Positions 33,119-42,522 of a stretch of 64,000 nt of DNA are shown here, piece by piece. Below the pieces are notes generated by a model. That model had not been told where the DNA came from. It worked only from the letters and a program-made list of their open reading frames with translations, and did no database searches. Within the stretch, counting starts at the first letter, position 1. Each line of letters begins with the position of its first letter. The DNA is taken from NCBI GenBank assembly GCA_041395945.1, contig JAWKZN010000001.1, positions 3,472,001 to 3,536,000 on the forward strand, written 5' to 3'. A program made the position numbers and the translations under genes. Source of the DNA: Pseudomonadales bacterium (lineage in GTDB: Bacteria > Pseudomonadota > Gammaproteobacteria > Pseudomonadales > Azotimanducaceae).

Positions 33119-33577
33119 ATGCCAATTGCTGTTGAGAAAATGACTCCGGCCGATGCCGATGCAGTGGCCGGACTCGTGGAGCAGTATTGGAGGTTCGAGA
33201 AGATCGGCGGCTATAGCCGCCCGGCAATCACCACTTTGCTTGAGCGGTTCAGCGCTGAGGAATCCCTCGGGATTGGACTGGTGGCTCGATCAGATGATTG
33301 TACGGTTGGTTACCTGCTCGTCGTCTTCGTTTTCAGCCTGGAACACAAGGGTCTGACAGCGGAAGTGGATGAGTTTTACGTGGCGGCCAACTGGCGCAGC
33401 GGAGGTGTCGGCCTTGAACTGCTTGAAGAGGCTGAACGAATCTGCACAGAGGCGGGGTGCACGAGCATCTCCCTGCAGTTGGGGGCGCAGAATGCGGACG
33501 CCCGACGTTTCTATCTGCGCCGCGGATATGTTCCCAGAGTTGGATTTGACCTGCTGGAGAAGCCGCTGTCGGCTTGA
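33119..33577 (+). CDS. GNAT acetyltransferase
   Basis: A 152-residue N-acetyltransferase: IAVEKMTPADADAVAGLVEQ at the start, EVDEFYVAANWRSGGVGLEL with the acetyl-CoA-binding R-x-x-G-x-G-like loop (RSGGVG), and ICTEAGCTSISLQLGAQNAD followed by ARRFYLRRGYV, the family ending. Cytoplasmic. The acceptor substrate is unknown. It ends a run of four small same-strand genes. Confidence 0.9.
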   Translation: MPIAVEKMTPADADAVAGLVEQYWRFEKIGGYSRPAITTLLERFSAEESLGIGLVARSDDCTVGYLLVVFVFSLEHKGLTAEVDEFYVAANWRSGGVGLELLEEAERICTEAGCTSISLQLGAQNADARRFYLRRGYVPRVGFDLLEKPLSA

Positions 33578-33648
33578 GTCCTCAGCAGTTTTTGCAACTT
33601 GGCCTGCATCTGCTTCTCCTGCACGCGTCAGCAGACGCGGGCCGTCCC

Positions 33649-34424
33649 TCAAAGCTGATTCAGAAAGGCGATCAGATCCCGCCGCTCGGCGTCTGTGAGC
33701 ACAAAGGGTGTGAGCTCCGAGGGTCCGGGCCCACCACCCCGTTCATAAAATGCGAGCACCGTTTCAAGCGTCGCCTGACTGCCGTCGTGCATATGGGGTG
33801 GCGTGAAACGCAGAAACCGCAGCGTCGGTGCGCGATAAGCCTCGCCGCTCTCACTGACACCCGTGTGATGGAAACTGGCCGCTGCGCCACCAACAGCATG
33901 ATGGATGGGTCCGGACAGGTTGAATCCCGCATGGCATTCCGTGCAGCGGAGACGCGGTGAGGTGAAGAGCGCCAGTCCGTGCAGAGCGGACTCATCGAGC
34001 GCGCTCTGGTCGTTGTCGAAGAGCAGGCGGTCGAAGGCGCTGCCGCCGCATATCAGTGTGCGCACGTAGCTTACCAGTGCACGGGGCGACGGCGCTCAGG
34101 GTGATTTCTGGTGAACCGAATGCCGCGGCAAAAGCCTGGCGCATCTTTGCATCCTTGTTCAAACCAGCAAGTACCGCTGCATCGAATCCCCTCTCTACAG
34201 AATCGTTGTTGGTGAGCGGCACCAGGTGCTGGCGCTCGAGGGATTCCAGACCGGTGTCCGTCAAGCCGAAGCTCGCGTTGTCGGCACTGTTCAGCAGGGT
34301 GGGGGTATTGTGCTGCAGTGTGGCCCCGGTTGCGCCGATCGCCCTGGGCAGCCCGTCGGTAAAGTGTTGCGATGGGTCATGGCAGCTGGCGCAACTGTAG
34401 GTGCCGGACAGGTGCGGATCGCGG
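33649..34424 (-). pseudogene. Di-heme cytochrome c peroxidase/MauG-like, truncated and frameshifted
   Basis: Minus-strand reading gives DPHLSGTYSCASCHDPSQHF (first heme), TDTGLESLERQHLVPLTNND, FGSPEITLSAVA, then after a one-base slip at 34083-34086 (GGGG) RALVSYVRTLICGGSAFDRL, FTSPRLRCTECHAGFNLSGP (second heme) and the family ending. The part before the first heme is missing: the gene is joined out of frame to the 3' end of a TPR gene near 34425. A protein of this family would be a periplasmic peroxidase or cofactor-modifying enzyme. One C fewer in the run restores the frame, so either a recent mutation or a sequencing slip is possible; the missing N-terminus is not explained by that. Confidence 0.75.
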
Positions 34425-34967
34425 TCATCAGTTCCACCGCGAGATCCTGTTCTTCGCGAAACAGGGTCATATGGGCTTCTTTCGTTTCACCGAAAAAGCC
34501 CATGGCCAGCAGAGCCTCGCCCCGATACTCCAAGGCCTGCCAGAAGTCCGGCTTCAGCTCGAGCGCGAGGTTGTAGGCGCCGATCGCGCGCTTGTAGTCG
34601 CCGGTTTCGCGCAACGCATAACCGAGTTCGTTGGCCGCCTCGTTGTGGGTGGGAAGGATCTGCAGTGCTTTGATCTGATAGTCCACCGCTTTCTTGTAGG
34701 ACTTCTGTGCCTGGGCCAGCGCCTTGTCGCGTGCTCTGTCTTTTTTTTCCTTGGCGGCTTTCTCTTCCTGCTTCCAGGCACGCTCCTTCTGCCGGACGCC
34801 GTCCCGGTAGCAGGCTTTCGCCATGTCTTCGGGGAACGTGGCACCGCTGGCCTGTTATTGATGGCACCCGTGTCGCCACCGCCTTTGCCGGCTGCAGACA
34901 CAGGAGTGGCATTGCACAGGGCGAAGATGGCAAGGCAGGCGGCAGAGATGAGGGTACGCTGGATCAT
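34425..34967 (-). pseudogene. Exported TPR protein, frameshifted and 3'-truncated
   Basis: ATG 34967, with GGAGG upstream, opens a signal peptide (TLISAACLAIFALCNATPVS) and a Gly-rich start. After a slip in the GGGG run at 34831-34834, another frame continues PEDMAKACYRDGVRQKERAW, a Lys/Ala-rich coiled stretch, and TPR units AVDYQIKALQILPTHNEAAN, LGYALRETGDYKRAIGAYNL and LELKPDFWQALEYRGEALLA. The frame then ends in unrelated sequence where the peroxidase fragment begins. One extra C in the mRNA run would rejoin the first two parts. Confidence 0.7.
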
Positions 34968-35039
34968 TGGCACCTCCGAGAGTGGCGTTCGGCCTTTGCC
35001 ATACCCATCGGCGCAGCGGATCAACTTGCCGGTGCCAAT

Positions 35040-35280
35040 ACGCTGCATTGTCGAGCGAATGGTCGAATGCCATTATCGAAGCAATATTGACGATACGTTC
35101 GGCATTGCCGGCCGCAATGAGCCGCTCACCCACCCGGCAACTGCGCGCGAACAGCCCTCGCGAATTGGTTTCAATCATTCGATCCATGTCAACGAGCGAC
35201 AACCGGGTCGCGCAGGTGTACTCGGGAATACCGGCATTGTTGATCAGAATAGTCACAGTGCCCAGGGGGCTCTTCGATGC
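35040..35280 (-). pseudogene. Short-chain dehydrogenase remnant
   Basis: Minus-strand reading GTVTILINNAGIPEY, DMDRMIETNSRGLFARSCRV and AERIVNIASIMAFDHSLDNA is the central part of an SDR (NNAG motif, IVNIAS with the catalytic Ser). The glycine-rich cofactor motif at the start and everything after the Ser strand (YxxxK) are absent. It lies directly upstream of the TPR remnant on the same strand. Confidence 0.6.
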
Positions 35281-35585
35281 TTATGCATGCCCGCTGTCAG
35301 GTGGCGGGGGAATGATCGGAGTCAGTGCGGAAGCAATGCGTTACGATATCGCAGGATATTGCGGGATCAACAAACCGTGCTGTCACAGCTGAACGCAAAC
35401 TTTGCGCGGCACACGCATAACGGCAGCTCCGAGCGCTACAGGGGCATCGGCAAATTGCGAGTTTTTCCCATCCGATGCGAAATAGGATGAATGGAACAGC
35501 CAGCAGCAATAGGAATCCAGATGTGGTATTCATCTGCCTGCCGCTAACAAGGGCGTCCGGATAAGGGCATCCGACGGGAAATCCG
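35281..35585. other. 305 bp without a recognised gene
   Basis: A minus-strand frame (35297-35647) covers it and contains one hydrophobic stretch, but it overlaps the supported plus-strand gene and has no ribosome site or known motif. Probably spacer plus the promoter of the 35586 gene pair. Confidence 0.4.
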
Positions 35586-35873
35586 ATGAAAAAAAGGAAC
35601 GACCAATTGGACGGCGCGCTCGACGCATTGGAGCGGCTGTTGCGCATGTTCGTGGTGGAACGATACGTCTATCTGACCCTCACTGTGTTTGCTTTTCTGC
35701 TGCTGATCTACATCGCATACGTGTTGTTCCAGGCAACCGATATTGACACAAAGCTACTGGTTATGATTTTTGGAAGCACGGGTCTGATCACCGCCTCATC
35801 CGCACGTACCACCTGGTTTTTCAACAGGGCATTCGGGCTTATAGAAGAGCTCATTCGAAGGAGATCGGAATGA
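35586..35873 (+). CDS. Small membrane protein, partner of the 35870 gene
   Basis: A 95-residue protein with an amphipathic N-terminal helix (DQLDGALDALERLLRMFVVE) and two membrane helices (YLTLTVFAFLLLIYIAYVLF and KLLVMIFGSTGLITASSART), ending in an Arg-rich segment. Its TGA overlaps the next ATG (ATGA), so the two are translated together. No named family. Composition and codon use look less GC-rich than the surroundings, fitting accessory DNA. Confidence 0.72.
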   Translation: MKKRNDQLDGALDALERLLRMFVVERYVYLTLTVFAFLLLIYIAYVLFQATDIDTKLLVMIFGSTGLITASSARTTWFFNRAFGLIEELIRRRSE

Positions 35874-36880
35874 GCGAGAAGCAGATAGATGTGAACCAGG
35901 CCTTCGAAGAACTCCGTAAAGGGTCCATTTATTCACTCATCTTTGTGGTGCTGGGCGTCGCGTTTCTTGTCGGAAGTGTCTACTACAGCGCTACGCGATT
36001 ATCTCCTCTAGAAGAGCAGATTCGCTCGATTTCAAAGGACATAACGTTGAAGTCACAGGAGCTTGAACTAAAGACAAAGGAGATAGAGAAACTTGAGAAT
36101 ACCCGCGATTTCCTGGAGTCCGAGGCAAACATACTTCGAGCTAACAAGGACGGCCTGCTTCTGGAAATCCAGGGGCTCGAAGACAAACTGTCTTCCGTCA
36201 AACAGAAAGTAGAAGCGCGTGACTACAGCGAAGCTCAGGTGGAACTGGAAAAGCCACTGCCGGCGCGCGTTTACATCCATATTCGCTCGATCCTGCAGAA
36301 TCGTCTTGCCGGCAGGCTGGCAGGAAAACTTTCAGAAGCGGGCATTGTTGTCCCTGATACTTCAATTCTGGTGGATTACGGGCCGAAACAGTCTCAGTTA
36401 CGGTATTTTCGAAGAGCAGAGTCGGCGGAAGCTCAGAAGATAATGGCTACTCTGCAGTCTGGCATGCCGGATGTTGCCTGGAACCTCAGTTACATGGAGG
36501 GATTCGAAAGCTCTACAGACATACGCCCGTTGCATTTCGAAGTCTGGTTGGATCCGTGCAAGCTCGATTACGATAGCGCGGAGTGGCAATCTGCATTTGT
36601 CGGTAACACTGAGCCTGGAACCTGGCATGTGTTTGCAGAGACGCTCCCGATCGGCGCCAGCAGTGGCGAAGCGGAGCAGCGGGCGCGAAACCTGGACGCA
36701 GCTTTCCCTGATTACCGATTTAAGGTCATGTCCACCCAGAGCAGTTCACAGGGCAACAGACGCTATGCAATCGTCGTTGCCGAGGGTCTGCGCGATGCCG
36801 GTCTGGCAAAGGCGATTGCAAAGCACGTCGACTTATGCGAAATCGCTCCCGGGGCCTATGCCCGGCAGCAGCCGGGCTGA
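35870..36880 (+). CDS. Membrane-anchored coiled-coil protein with two C-terminal alpha/beta domains
   Basis: A 336-residue protein: one membrane helix at ~19-40 (IYSLIFVVLGVAFLVGSVYY), a coiled coil at ~45-120 (KDITLKSQELELKTKEIEKL and onward), then two small alpha/beta domains: VYIHIRSILQNRLAGRLAGK with DTSILVDYGPKQSQLRYFRR, similar in outline to LytR-C/VanZ-like modules, and a second, SPOR-like, ending with YAIVVAEGLRDAGLAKAIAK. AAGGAGATCGGA precedes the ATG. It faces the CHAT protease gene tail to tail, 56 bp apart. Function unknown; a periplasm- or cytoplasm-facing sensor is inference. Confidence 0.75.
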   Translation: MSEKQIDVNQAFEELRKGSIYSLIFVVLGVAFLVGSVYYSATRLSPLEEQIRSISKDITLKSQELELKTKEIEKLENTRDFLESEANILRANKDGLLLEIQGLEDKLSSVKQKVEARDYSEAQVELEKPLPARVYIHIRSILQNRLAGRLAGKLSEAGIVVPDTSILVDYGPKQSQLRYFRRAESAEAQKIMATLQSGMPDVAWNLSYMEGFESSTDIRPLHFEVWLDPCKLDYDSAEWQSAFVGNTEPGTWHVFAETLPIGASSGEAEQRARNLDAAFPDYRFKVMSTQSSSQGNRRYAIVVAEGLRDAGLAKAIAKHVDLCEIAPGAYARQQPG

Positions 36881-36936
36881 TCGGTGCCCAGCCTGGCATC
36901 CACTTCTCACTACCTGCGGGCGAGCTCGTGGTCGGG

Positions 36937-38061
36937 TCAGTGAGCTGAAAAATCATAAACGAGTTCAAAATCAAAAAGCACGCCGTCAGGGACTCGCGTG
37001 TAGAGCACCGGCGTCGTCCATTCCAGAATAGTTTCCGTATCCTGTGATAAGGCTTGTCGGGCCCCACCGACAGCTCGATCAACGGGCAGTTCCTGAGTCA
37101 GTCGAAGGTAGAATTCCTCGGCAAAAAAAATGGCAAATTCATCGGTAACCTTGAACTGCATTGCCAATACTGCTGGTACTCCTGCGATCACAAGGGATGC
37201 CGCCAGACCTGAAAACTTCTGATCATCGGATCCTCGACCCGTAATGCCCGTGTTGCAGGCATTCAGGTAGGCGAGCTGAAGTGCAGGTTGTTCACGAATC
37301 AATTCGCCCAGATCAGAACTGGAAAGCAGGTCCGAGGCTCCTGTTAGCGGATGTTCAAAGACCAGTGCACCATTGCCTGTTCCAGGATCGAATTCGCCAT
37401 GTCCCATGAAGTGGAGAACGTGAACATTGCCTGCGCGCAGCAGACGCCGGAAATCGGCTATCGAGGCATGTTCCAGGTATTCAACTCCAATACCTGGACA
37501 GGACGCCCATGATTCTTCAATTTCGCGCCTTTCATCTTCCAGATTCAGCCACTCCCGATCTTTGGGGCTTGCCATCACGACGAGAACACGAAGAGGCAAT
37601 TGCACAGCGGTACGTTTGTGCATCTCATCCGGAACCACAGTGCGAGTAATTGAAATTCGTTCGTCCATGATCAGAAATTTCGCCTCTAACTCATCATAGA
37701 GCGCCTCCCAAGGCAGGCGGTGAAGTACGTCCAGATTCGCGGTACTGGCATCCAGAACAAAATTCAAACGCAAAAAATCATCTGGCGGCATCGCTTCAAT
37801 ATGCGCATGCAGAAGTGCTCTATTCGTGCCATGGAACAGACTCTCAAACATCTGCTGGCCGATTGATTTCAAACTCGAGGCACTTTCAGGCAGAGGGCTC
37901 GCAATACCCTTATTCAAACTGAGCACTGCTGCTTCTATGTCAGCAGGCAGCGCAATTCGGAGGAGCGTTGACTCTCTGTCGATCAATGGCGAACTGTACT
38001 TCACCGTACAGTGTCCGGAGTCTTCGCCGGAAATCCTGACATCAAGTTGCGTACATCCCAA
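36937..38061 (-). CDS. CHAT-domain cysteine protease-like protein
   Basis: A 374-residue protein whose C-terminal ~220 residues are a caspase-like CHAT domain: LPLRVLVVMASPKDREWLNL, IADFRRLLRAGNVHVLHFMG with the catalytic His in HFMGHGEFD, LQLAYLNACNTGITGRGSDD with the catalytic Cys in NACNTG, and FSGLAASLVIAGVPAVLAMQ. The N-terminal third is not recognised (no TPR seen). Translation starts with TTG 38061, preceded by AAGGA. CHAT proteases in bacteria act in defence and programmed-death pathways, sometimes by cleaving gasdermin-like partners; no gasdermin is visible, and the neighbouring membrane pair is the only candidate partner. Function here is inference. Confidence 0.88.
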   Translation of the reverse strand: MGCTQLDVRISGEDSGHCTVKYSSPLIDRESTLLRIALPADIEAAVLSLNKGIASPLPESASSLKSIGQQMFESLFHGTNRALLHAHIEAMPPDDFLRLNFVLDASTANLDVLHRLPWEALYDELEAKFLIMDERISITRTVVPDEMHKRTAVQLPLRVLVVMASPKDREWLNLEDERREIEESWASCPGIGVEYLEHASIADFRRLLRAGNVHVLHFMGHGEFDPGTGNGALVFEHPLTGASDLLSSSDLGELIREQPALQLAYLNACNTGITGRGSDDQKFSGLAASLVIAGVPAVLAMQFKVTDEFAIFFAEEFYLRLTQELPVDRAVGGARQALSQDTETILEWTTPVLYTRVPDGVLFDFELVYDFSAH

Positions 38062-38260
38062 ATCAAATATCCTTCTGTTCCCATTTTCCTAAGCGCGCCG
38101 GACCCTGCACTTCTTCCGGCAGGAGTCAAAAATCTGCGGGTTTACAATTCAAACAGGAAGTATCAGGTTTCCTCAGTACTTGCCGAAAGTCTATTCAAAG
38201 AATACGACAGCCAATGCCAATCGGGGCACCGAAGCTGTCTTGTCCACTGGAGATCTCGTC

Positions 38261-38994
38261 ATGAAGGAAAAATTCAGAGAATCACTGTAGCATGCACTGC
38301 TGCACGAAGGCGGCTGGGCTGATCACCCGCGAGATCCCGGGGGCGCGACGATGAAAGGCGTCACCCTGGCAACCTATCGCCGCCACTTCGGTGCAAAGCA
38401 AGACAAGAATGAGCTGAAAAATAACTCTGACAAGGAACTCGAACGGATCTATCGGGCCGGCTATTGGGATGTATGTCAGTGCGACAGGTTACCTTCCGGA
38501 GTCGACTATGCAGTTTTCGACGCCGCTGTGAATTCCGGCCCCGGACACAGCATCAGGTGGCTACGGGCTTCAGTCTGAACGAGGCAGGATGCCAGCATCG
38601 GCCCGAAGACACTGGACAGACTTAGAGAAAATGAACCGGCCCAGGTGGCCGACGGTGTCTGTGATCGCCGATTAACCTTTCTTCAAAGCCTGCCTACGCG
38701 GGACACCTTCGGCAAAGGCTGGAACAGACGCATCGAAAGCGTGCGCAACACGGCAATGACCATAGCGGGATTGAAGCCGTCAGCGGTGACTCCTTCAGTG
38801 AACTACCGCCTAGCCAGGAAAGGCTCCAGAGGGCTGTGGGTACGTAAACTGCAGGAAGCGTTGAGGATTCATGTGGATGGGCGTTTCGGGAAGGGCACCG
38901 AAGTTGCTCTCATAGCCTGGCAGAAAGCCCGGGGGATCGAACCTGACGGAGTTGCGGGACACTTTACCTACCGAACACTGGGATTGATCGCTTG
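38261..38994 (+). pseudogene. GH108/peptidoglycan-binding lysin with two in-frame stops
   Basis: One frame encodes an endolysin: MKEKFRESL - TAG (38288) - HALLHEGGWADHPRDPGGAT with the catalytic Glu in HEGG, MKGVTLATYRRHFGAKQ, LPSGVDYAVFDAAVNSGPGH, then TGA (38576), then GPKTLDRL and RDTFGKGWNRRIESVRNTAM, and a C-terminal peptidoglycan-binding domain (SRGLWVRKLQEALRIHVDGR, FGKGTEVALIAWQKARGIEP). GGAG precedes ATG 38261. Two different nonsense codons make it a pseudogene of probable prophage origin. The 200 bp before it (38062-38260) hold no recognised gene. Confidence 0.72.
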
Positions 38995-39071
38995 AATTGC
39001 TGATCCGCCCGGATCGGTCTGGTGCCTGATCACACTCTGAGCAAGCGCGGGAACTCTACAAACTCCAGACC

Positions 39072-39917
39072 CTAGTCCTCGAAGGCAATCCCGCGGGACT
39101 GGAAAATACTGAGAATCTCCGGGTCGTCCCAGGCGCGCGCGTTGCGGGCCGGAGTGATTCCGTTGGGTCCTGACAGCTCAAGGTCGGCGCCATGGTCGAC
39201 GAGTAGACGGACCATTGGCTTTTGTCTGGCCAGCAGCGCCATGTTCAGGGGCGTCATTCCTTGAGGTGAGACAAAGTTCACTGAGGCGCCTCTTTCGATG
39301 AGCATTTGCGCCAGTGCTACTCTGCCGTTGCGGCAAGCGAGAATCAGAGCGTTCTGACCCTGTCGGTCCGTTGCATCGGCATTGGCACCCCGTTCAAGCA
39401 GGAACTCGACCATGTCCTCATGCCCGGCTTCGATCGCAGCGAGTAGAGGGGGTGACGGTATCTGCCGCCGTAAGGGCGCGGGAATGGCGAGCACGCCTTT
39501 TTGCTCACTGGGATCAGTGCCGGTCGCCTGTACGAAGTCGATGTTGGCGCCGTGTTCGAGCAGAAGCGAGACCATGGGTGCATCGCCTTGGTAGGCCGCA
39601 ATCGTGAGCGCGCTGACGCCTGAGCGGCGATCGGGCACGTCCACCAGAGCGCCAGCAGCGAGCAGTTTCCTGACGGCCTCTACGTTTCCATTGTAGATGC
39701 CGAAATGCAGTGGATACTCGCCGGCACCATCGCGCCCATTCACGTCGTATCCTTTGTCAATCAGACGGTCAATGCGTTTGAGGTTGCCGCGCATCACTGC
39801 GATGTGCAGTGAAGACCTGGCGGCCATCGCAATGGGTGTCTGCAGCCCGACGTACAACGTGCCCGCGGCGACCAGGAAGCGGCGGCGGGATGCGTCTGGA
39901 CAACTCAATCGGCCCAT
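39072..39917 (-). CDS. Exported ankyrin-repeat protein
   Basis: A 281-residue protein with a twin-arginine-like leader (SRRRFLVAAGTLYVGLQTPI) and about seven ankyrin repeats: SSLHIAVMRGNLKRIDRLID, YPLHFGIYNGNVEAVRKLLA, SALTIAAYQGDAPMVSLLLE, PLLAAIEAGHEDMVEFLLER, NALILACRNGRVALAQMLIE, TPLNMALLARQKPMVRLLVD. It probably acts as a periplasmic protein-binding scaffold. Its start overlaps the stop of the upstream exported protein gene by 13 bp, suggesting coupled expression and a functional pair. Ligand unknown. Confidence 0.9.
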   Translation of the reverse strand: MGRLSCPDASRRRFLVAAGTLYVGLQTPIAMAARSSLHIAVMRGNLKRIDRLIDKGYDVNGRDGAGEYPLHFGIYNGNVEAVRKLLAAGALVDVPDRRSGVSALTIAAYQGDAPMVSLLLEHGANIDFVQATGTDPSEQKGVLAIPAPLRRQIPSPPLLAAIEAGHEDMVEFLLERGANADATDRQGQNALILACRNGRVALAQMLIERGASVNFVSPQGMTPLNMALLARQKPMVRLLVDHGADLELSGPNGITPARNARAWDDPEILSIFQSRGIAFED

Positions 39918-40390
39918 TGCGCGGCTCCTTTGAACTTGAATCGATCTGCGATCCGTTTACCTGTGGTCGAATCGATCTCGGTCAGATCCAGGGTGTATGT
40001 CTGACGGGCTGAAAGGTCCTTTCGTGGCTCCATGCGCACGTAAAGGGGCTCGCCAGGAATTGCGATCGCGGTGAGCTTCAGGTCTGTGGGCGAACGGATT
40101 TCGATCGGACCTGGTTCAACGTCCATGTAGAACGTGACATTGACGCCGTAGGGCGTGGTCACATTGCGCCCATTGATATTCAGTTTCGGCCGCCAGGCGC
40201 CACCGAGCAGCCCGACGAATCGCGTGTTGTCGCCGTAGAAAACGATTCGAGCCTTGTAGCCCTCCAGCGGGTCTGGTGGTGCGGTGTCTTTGTCTTGTCC
40301 GATCGCTGCGGGACTGGATATAGCCAGGAGCAGCATCAGCGTGAAGCTGCAGACGCATACGAGCGGGCTGGTTGCTTTTCTGCTCTGCAT
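39905..40390 (-). CDS. Exported protein of unknown function
   Basis: A 161-residue protein with a signal peptide (LVCVCSFTLMLLLAISSPAA) and a beta-rich mature part: YKARIVFYGDNTRFVGLLGG, YGVNVTFYMDVEPGPIEIRS, LTAIAIPGEPLYVRMEPRKD, TYTLDLTEIDSTTGKRIADR. This resembles small carbohydrate-binding or DUF2846-like proteins but is not a firm match. It is cotranscribed with the ankyrin gene (13-bp overlap). Start ATG 40390 was chosen for the signal peptide; the frame is open to 40609. Confidence 0.78.
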   Translation of the reverse strand: MQSRKATSPLVCVCSFTLMLLLAISSPAAIGQDKDTAPPDPLEGYKARIVFYGDNTRFVGLLGGAWRPKLNINGRNVTTPYGVNVTFYMDVEPGPIEIRSPTDLKLTAIAIPGEPLYVRMEPRKDLSARQTYTLDLTEIDSTTGKRIADRFKFKGAAQWAD

Positions 40391-40755
40391 TGCCGTGCAT
40401 CTCCGTCCGTCAGCAGGCCGCCACCTGATATCTGCTGGTAGAACCTTACACCAGGGTGAGGAGATTCCCACAATCCGAAAGTGAATCCGATCCTTCGGGA
40501 TGACCTGCTGCGGTGGAGATAGATCGTCGTCCAGGGCGAAGATCAGCCGTCCCCGTCGGCAGGGAGGCCTCCAACGTTGTTCAGTCGGCTTGAAGCCCTG
40601 GTGGCTCACGTTGCGCTGGCAGACAGGCGATCTGATGGTAATCCGGGTGGCTGGCGGAGGAATCGCGGGCGGATCCGAGTGGCGAGCATCTGGAAGCAGA
40701 TGTGGCTACGCTGTAGCGGGCTGCTCAGCCGCTCCCAAAGTGCTACCGTTTTCGG

Positions 40756-42416
40756 GTGGACGAATTTCGAGTCGACGGCTGGCTGATCGCGCCTGGCCGC
40801 AACACCATCTCGAAGGGAACGCGCGCGCAGAAACTCGAGCCGCGAGTCATGGACCTGCTCGTGTATTTCGCCACACATCCGAACCAGGTACTGAGCCGCG
40901 ACCAGATCCTGGAAAATGTCTGGCCGCATCGCTTCGTCAGCGACAGTACGCTGGAAACCGCCGTATCGGCGCTACGCAGAGCGTTCGGCGACAGCCCCGG
41001 GTGCTCGAAACCATTCCCAAGCGCGGCTACCGCCTGATCGCACCAACTACCGCGGCCAGGCCGCTGATCGCCATCCTGCCTCTCGACAATCTCACCGGCG
41101 ATTCCGAACAGAGCTACCTCGCCGATGGCGTCACCGACCTGCTGATCAGCTCGCTCGGCGCGCATCGAGTTCTACGCGTCCTTTCCCGCCACTCCGCTAT
41201 GGCTCTTCGCGAACGCGGTAAGCAGCTCGGGCAGATCACCCGCGAGCTCGGACTCGATTATCTCGTGGAGGGATCGATCAGCTCGCTCGTGCCCGGACGG
41301 GCCGCTGTGGCGGTTCGGCTCATCGATACCGGTGACGGCACGTGCCGCTGGTCTCAAACCGACAGCGTCACCCTCGCGGATCTCGTGAGCTGGCAGAACG
41401 AGGTCGCGCTCGGTATCGTCGGCGAAGTATCCCAGGAACCGGCTTTCAGGTTGGCCGGTCCTCCCGAAGGCAGGGCCAGAGCGGAAGCAGTCGATGACTA
41501 CCTGCGTGGCCGATTCCACTTCTACAAATTCGACCCCGACGAGTTCCCCCGCGCGATTGCCTGCTTCGAGTCGGCAATCGCACATAGCCCCGGTTTCGCC
41601 GCCGCCCATGCGGCGATCGCAGACGTCTGGGGCGCCTACGGCTACTGGGGTGTTCGGTCCGCCACGGAGATTTGAGCTCCGCTTCGGGAGGCGCTCGACA
41701 GGTGCCGGCGTCTGGCACCAGGTAGCGCCGAAGCCGCAATGCTGGAAGGCGCGTTCCGCTTCCACTGCCGCCACGACTGGCGGGGCAGCCTGCAGAATCT
41801 GGAGCAGGCGATCGCAATCAACCCGAGCCTTGCGCACGCTCACATCCTGCTGGGTCTGGTGCTGGGCACGGTGCGCGATCCCGCGGCGCTGGCGGCCATC
41901 GATACGGCGCGACAGCTGGATCCTCTGGCACCACCCGTTAGCCTGGCCCGCGCGCTGTGCCTGTCGAGCTGGCAGCGCTACGAGGAGTCGGAATCCGAGG
42001 TGCACCGCATGCTGGAGCTGAATGCGTCGTTTCATCCAGCCCTGGAACTCGCGGCAGACCTGTTCTGGCTGCGAGCCGATCCCCGGGCGCTCGAGTGGGA
42101 ACGCCGTGTGTGGGCAGCCGATGCCGAGATGTCCGCTCTGCTCGCCCGACCGGACCCAGGAGCCGCGCTCAGCGACGCCGCGACCTGCCTGCACCGCCGT
42201 GCGGAAAACCGCTACGTATCGCCGCGGGTCACCGCCCGGCTGCTGAGCCTTTCCGGACGTATCGACGAGTCGACCTCCGTGCTCGAGGACGCCATCGCCG
42301 AGGGTGATCTGATGCAGATCGACTTCGTGCAGATGGCGCCGTCCTTCGAGACGGTGCGGAGAACGTCCCGCTTCGCCCAACTCGCCGCGGGGATCGGTCT
42401 GCCGGACGCAGACTGA
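40756..42416 (+). pseudogene. CadC-like winged-helix/TPR regulator, frameshift plus in-frame TGA
   Basis: GTG 40756 opens a trans_reg_C winged helix (FRVDGWLIAPGRNTISKGTR, LEPRVMDLLVYFATHPNQVL, DSTLETAVSALRRAFGDSP). After a one-base slip at the CCCC run 40995-40998 another frame continues VLETIPKRGYRLIAP, ILPLDNLTGDSEQSYLADGV and VLRVLSRHSAMALRERGKQL (TolB-like domain), then TPR units (FPRAIACFESAIAHSPGFAA). TGA 41673-41675 interrupts this frame, which resumes as LREALDRCRRLAPGSAEAAM and further TPRs to 42416. It belongs to soluble, non-membrane CadC-type regulators. Reversion of one base and of TGA to TGG would restore ~550 residues. Confidence 0.75.
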
Positions 42417-42522
42417 GACGCCCCCACTGCTGTTGCGGCGGTTTCGCCGAGCTTTTCCCCAGGTCTGCAGGCCCGTTCGCGTTCTACGCTGAGCTTTCTT
42501 CAATTGCCGTGAAGCCTGAACC

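Noticed and set aside
35297..35647. A minus-strand frame with one hydrophobic stretch
   Set aside because: Overlaps the supported gene at 35586, has no ribosome site and no recognised motif.
38576..38578. In-frame TGA in the lysin as a second selenocysteine codon
   Set aside because: No partner Cys motif, no suitable hairpin 16-37 nt downstream, and the same frame also has a TAG; a pseudogene explains it better.
41673..41675. In-frame TGA in the CadC-like regulator as selenocysteine
   Set aside because: The nearest hairpin starts only about two bases after the TGA, too close for a SECIS, and the gene also carries a frameshift; TGG to TGA is simpler.
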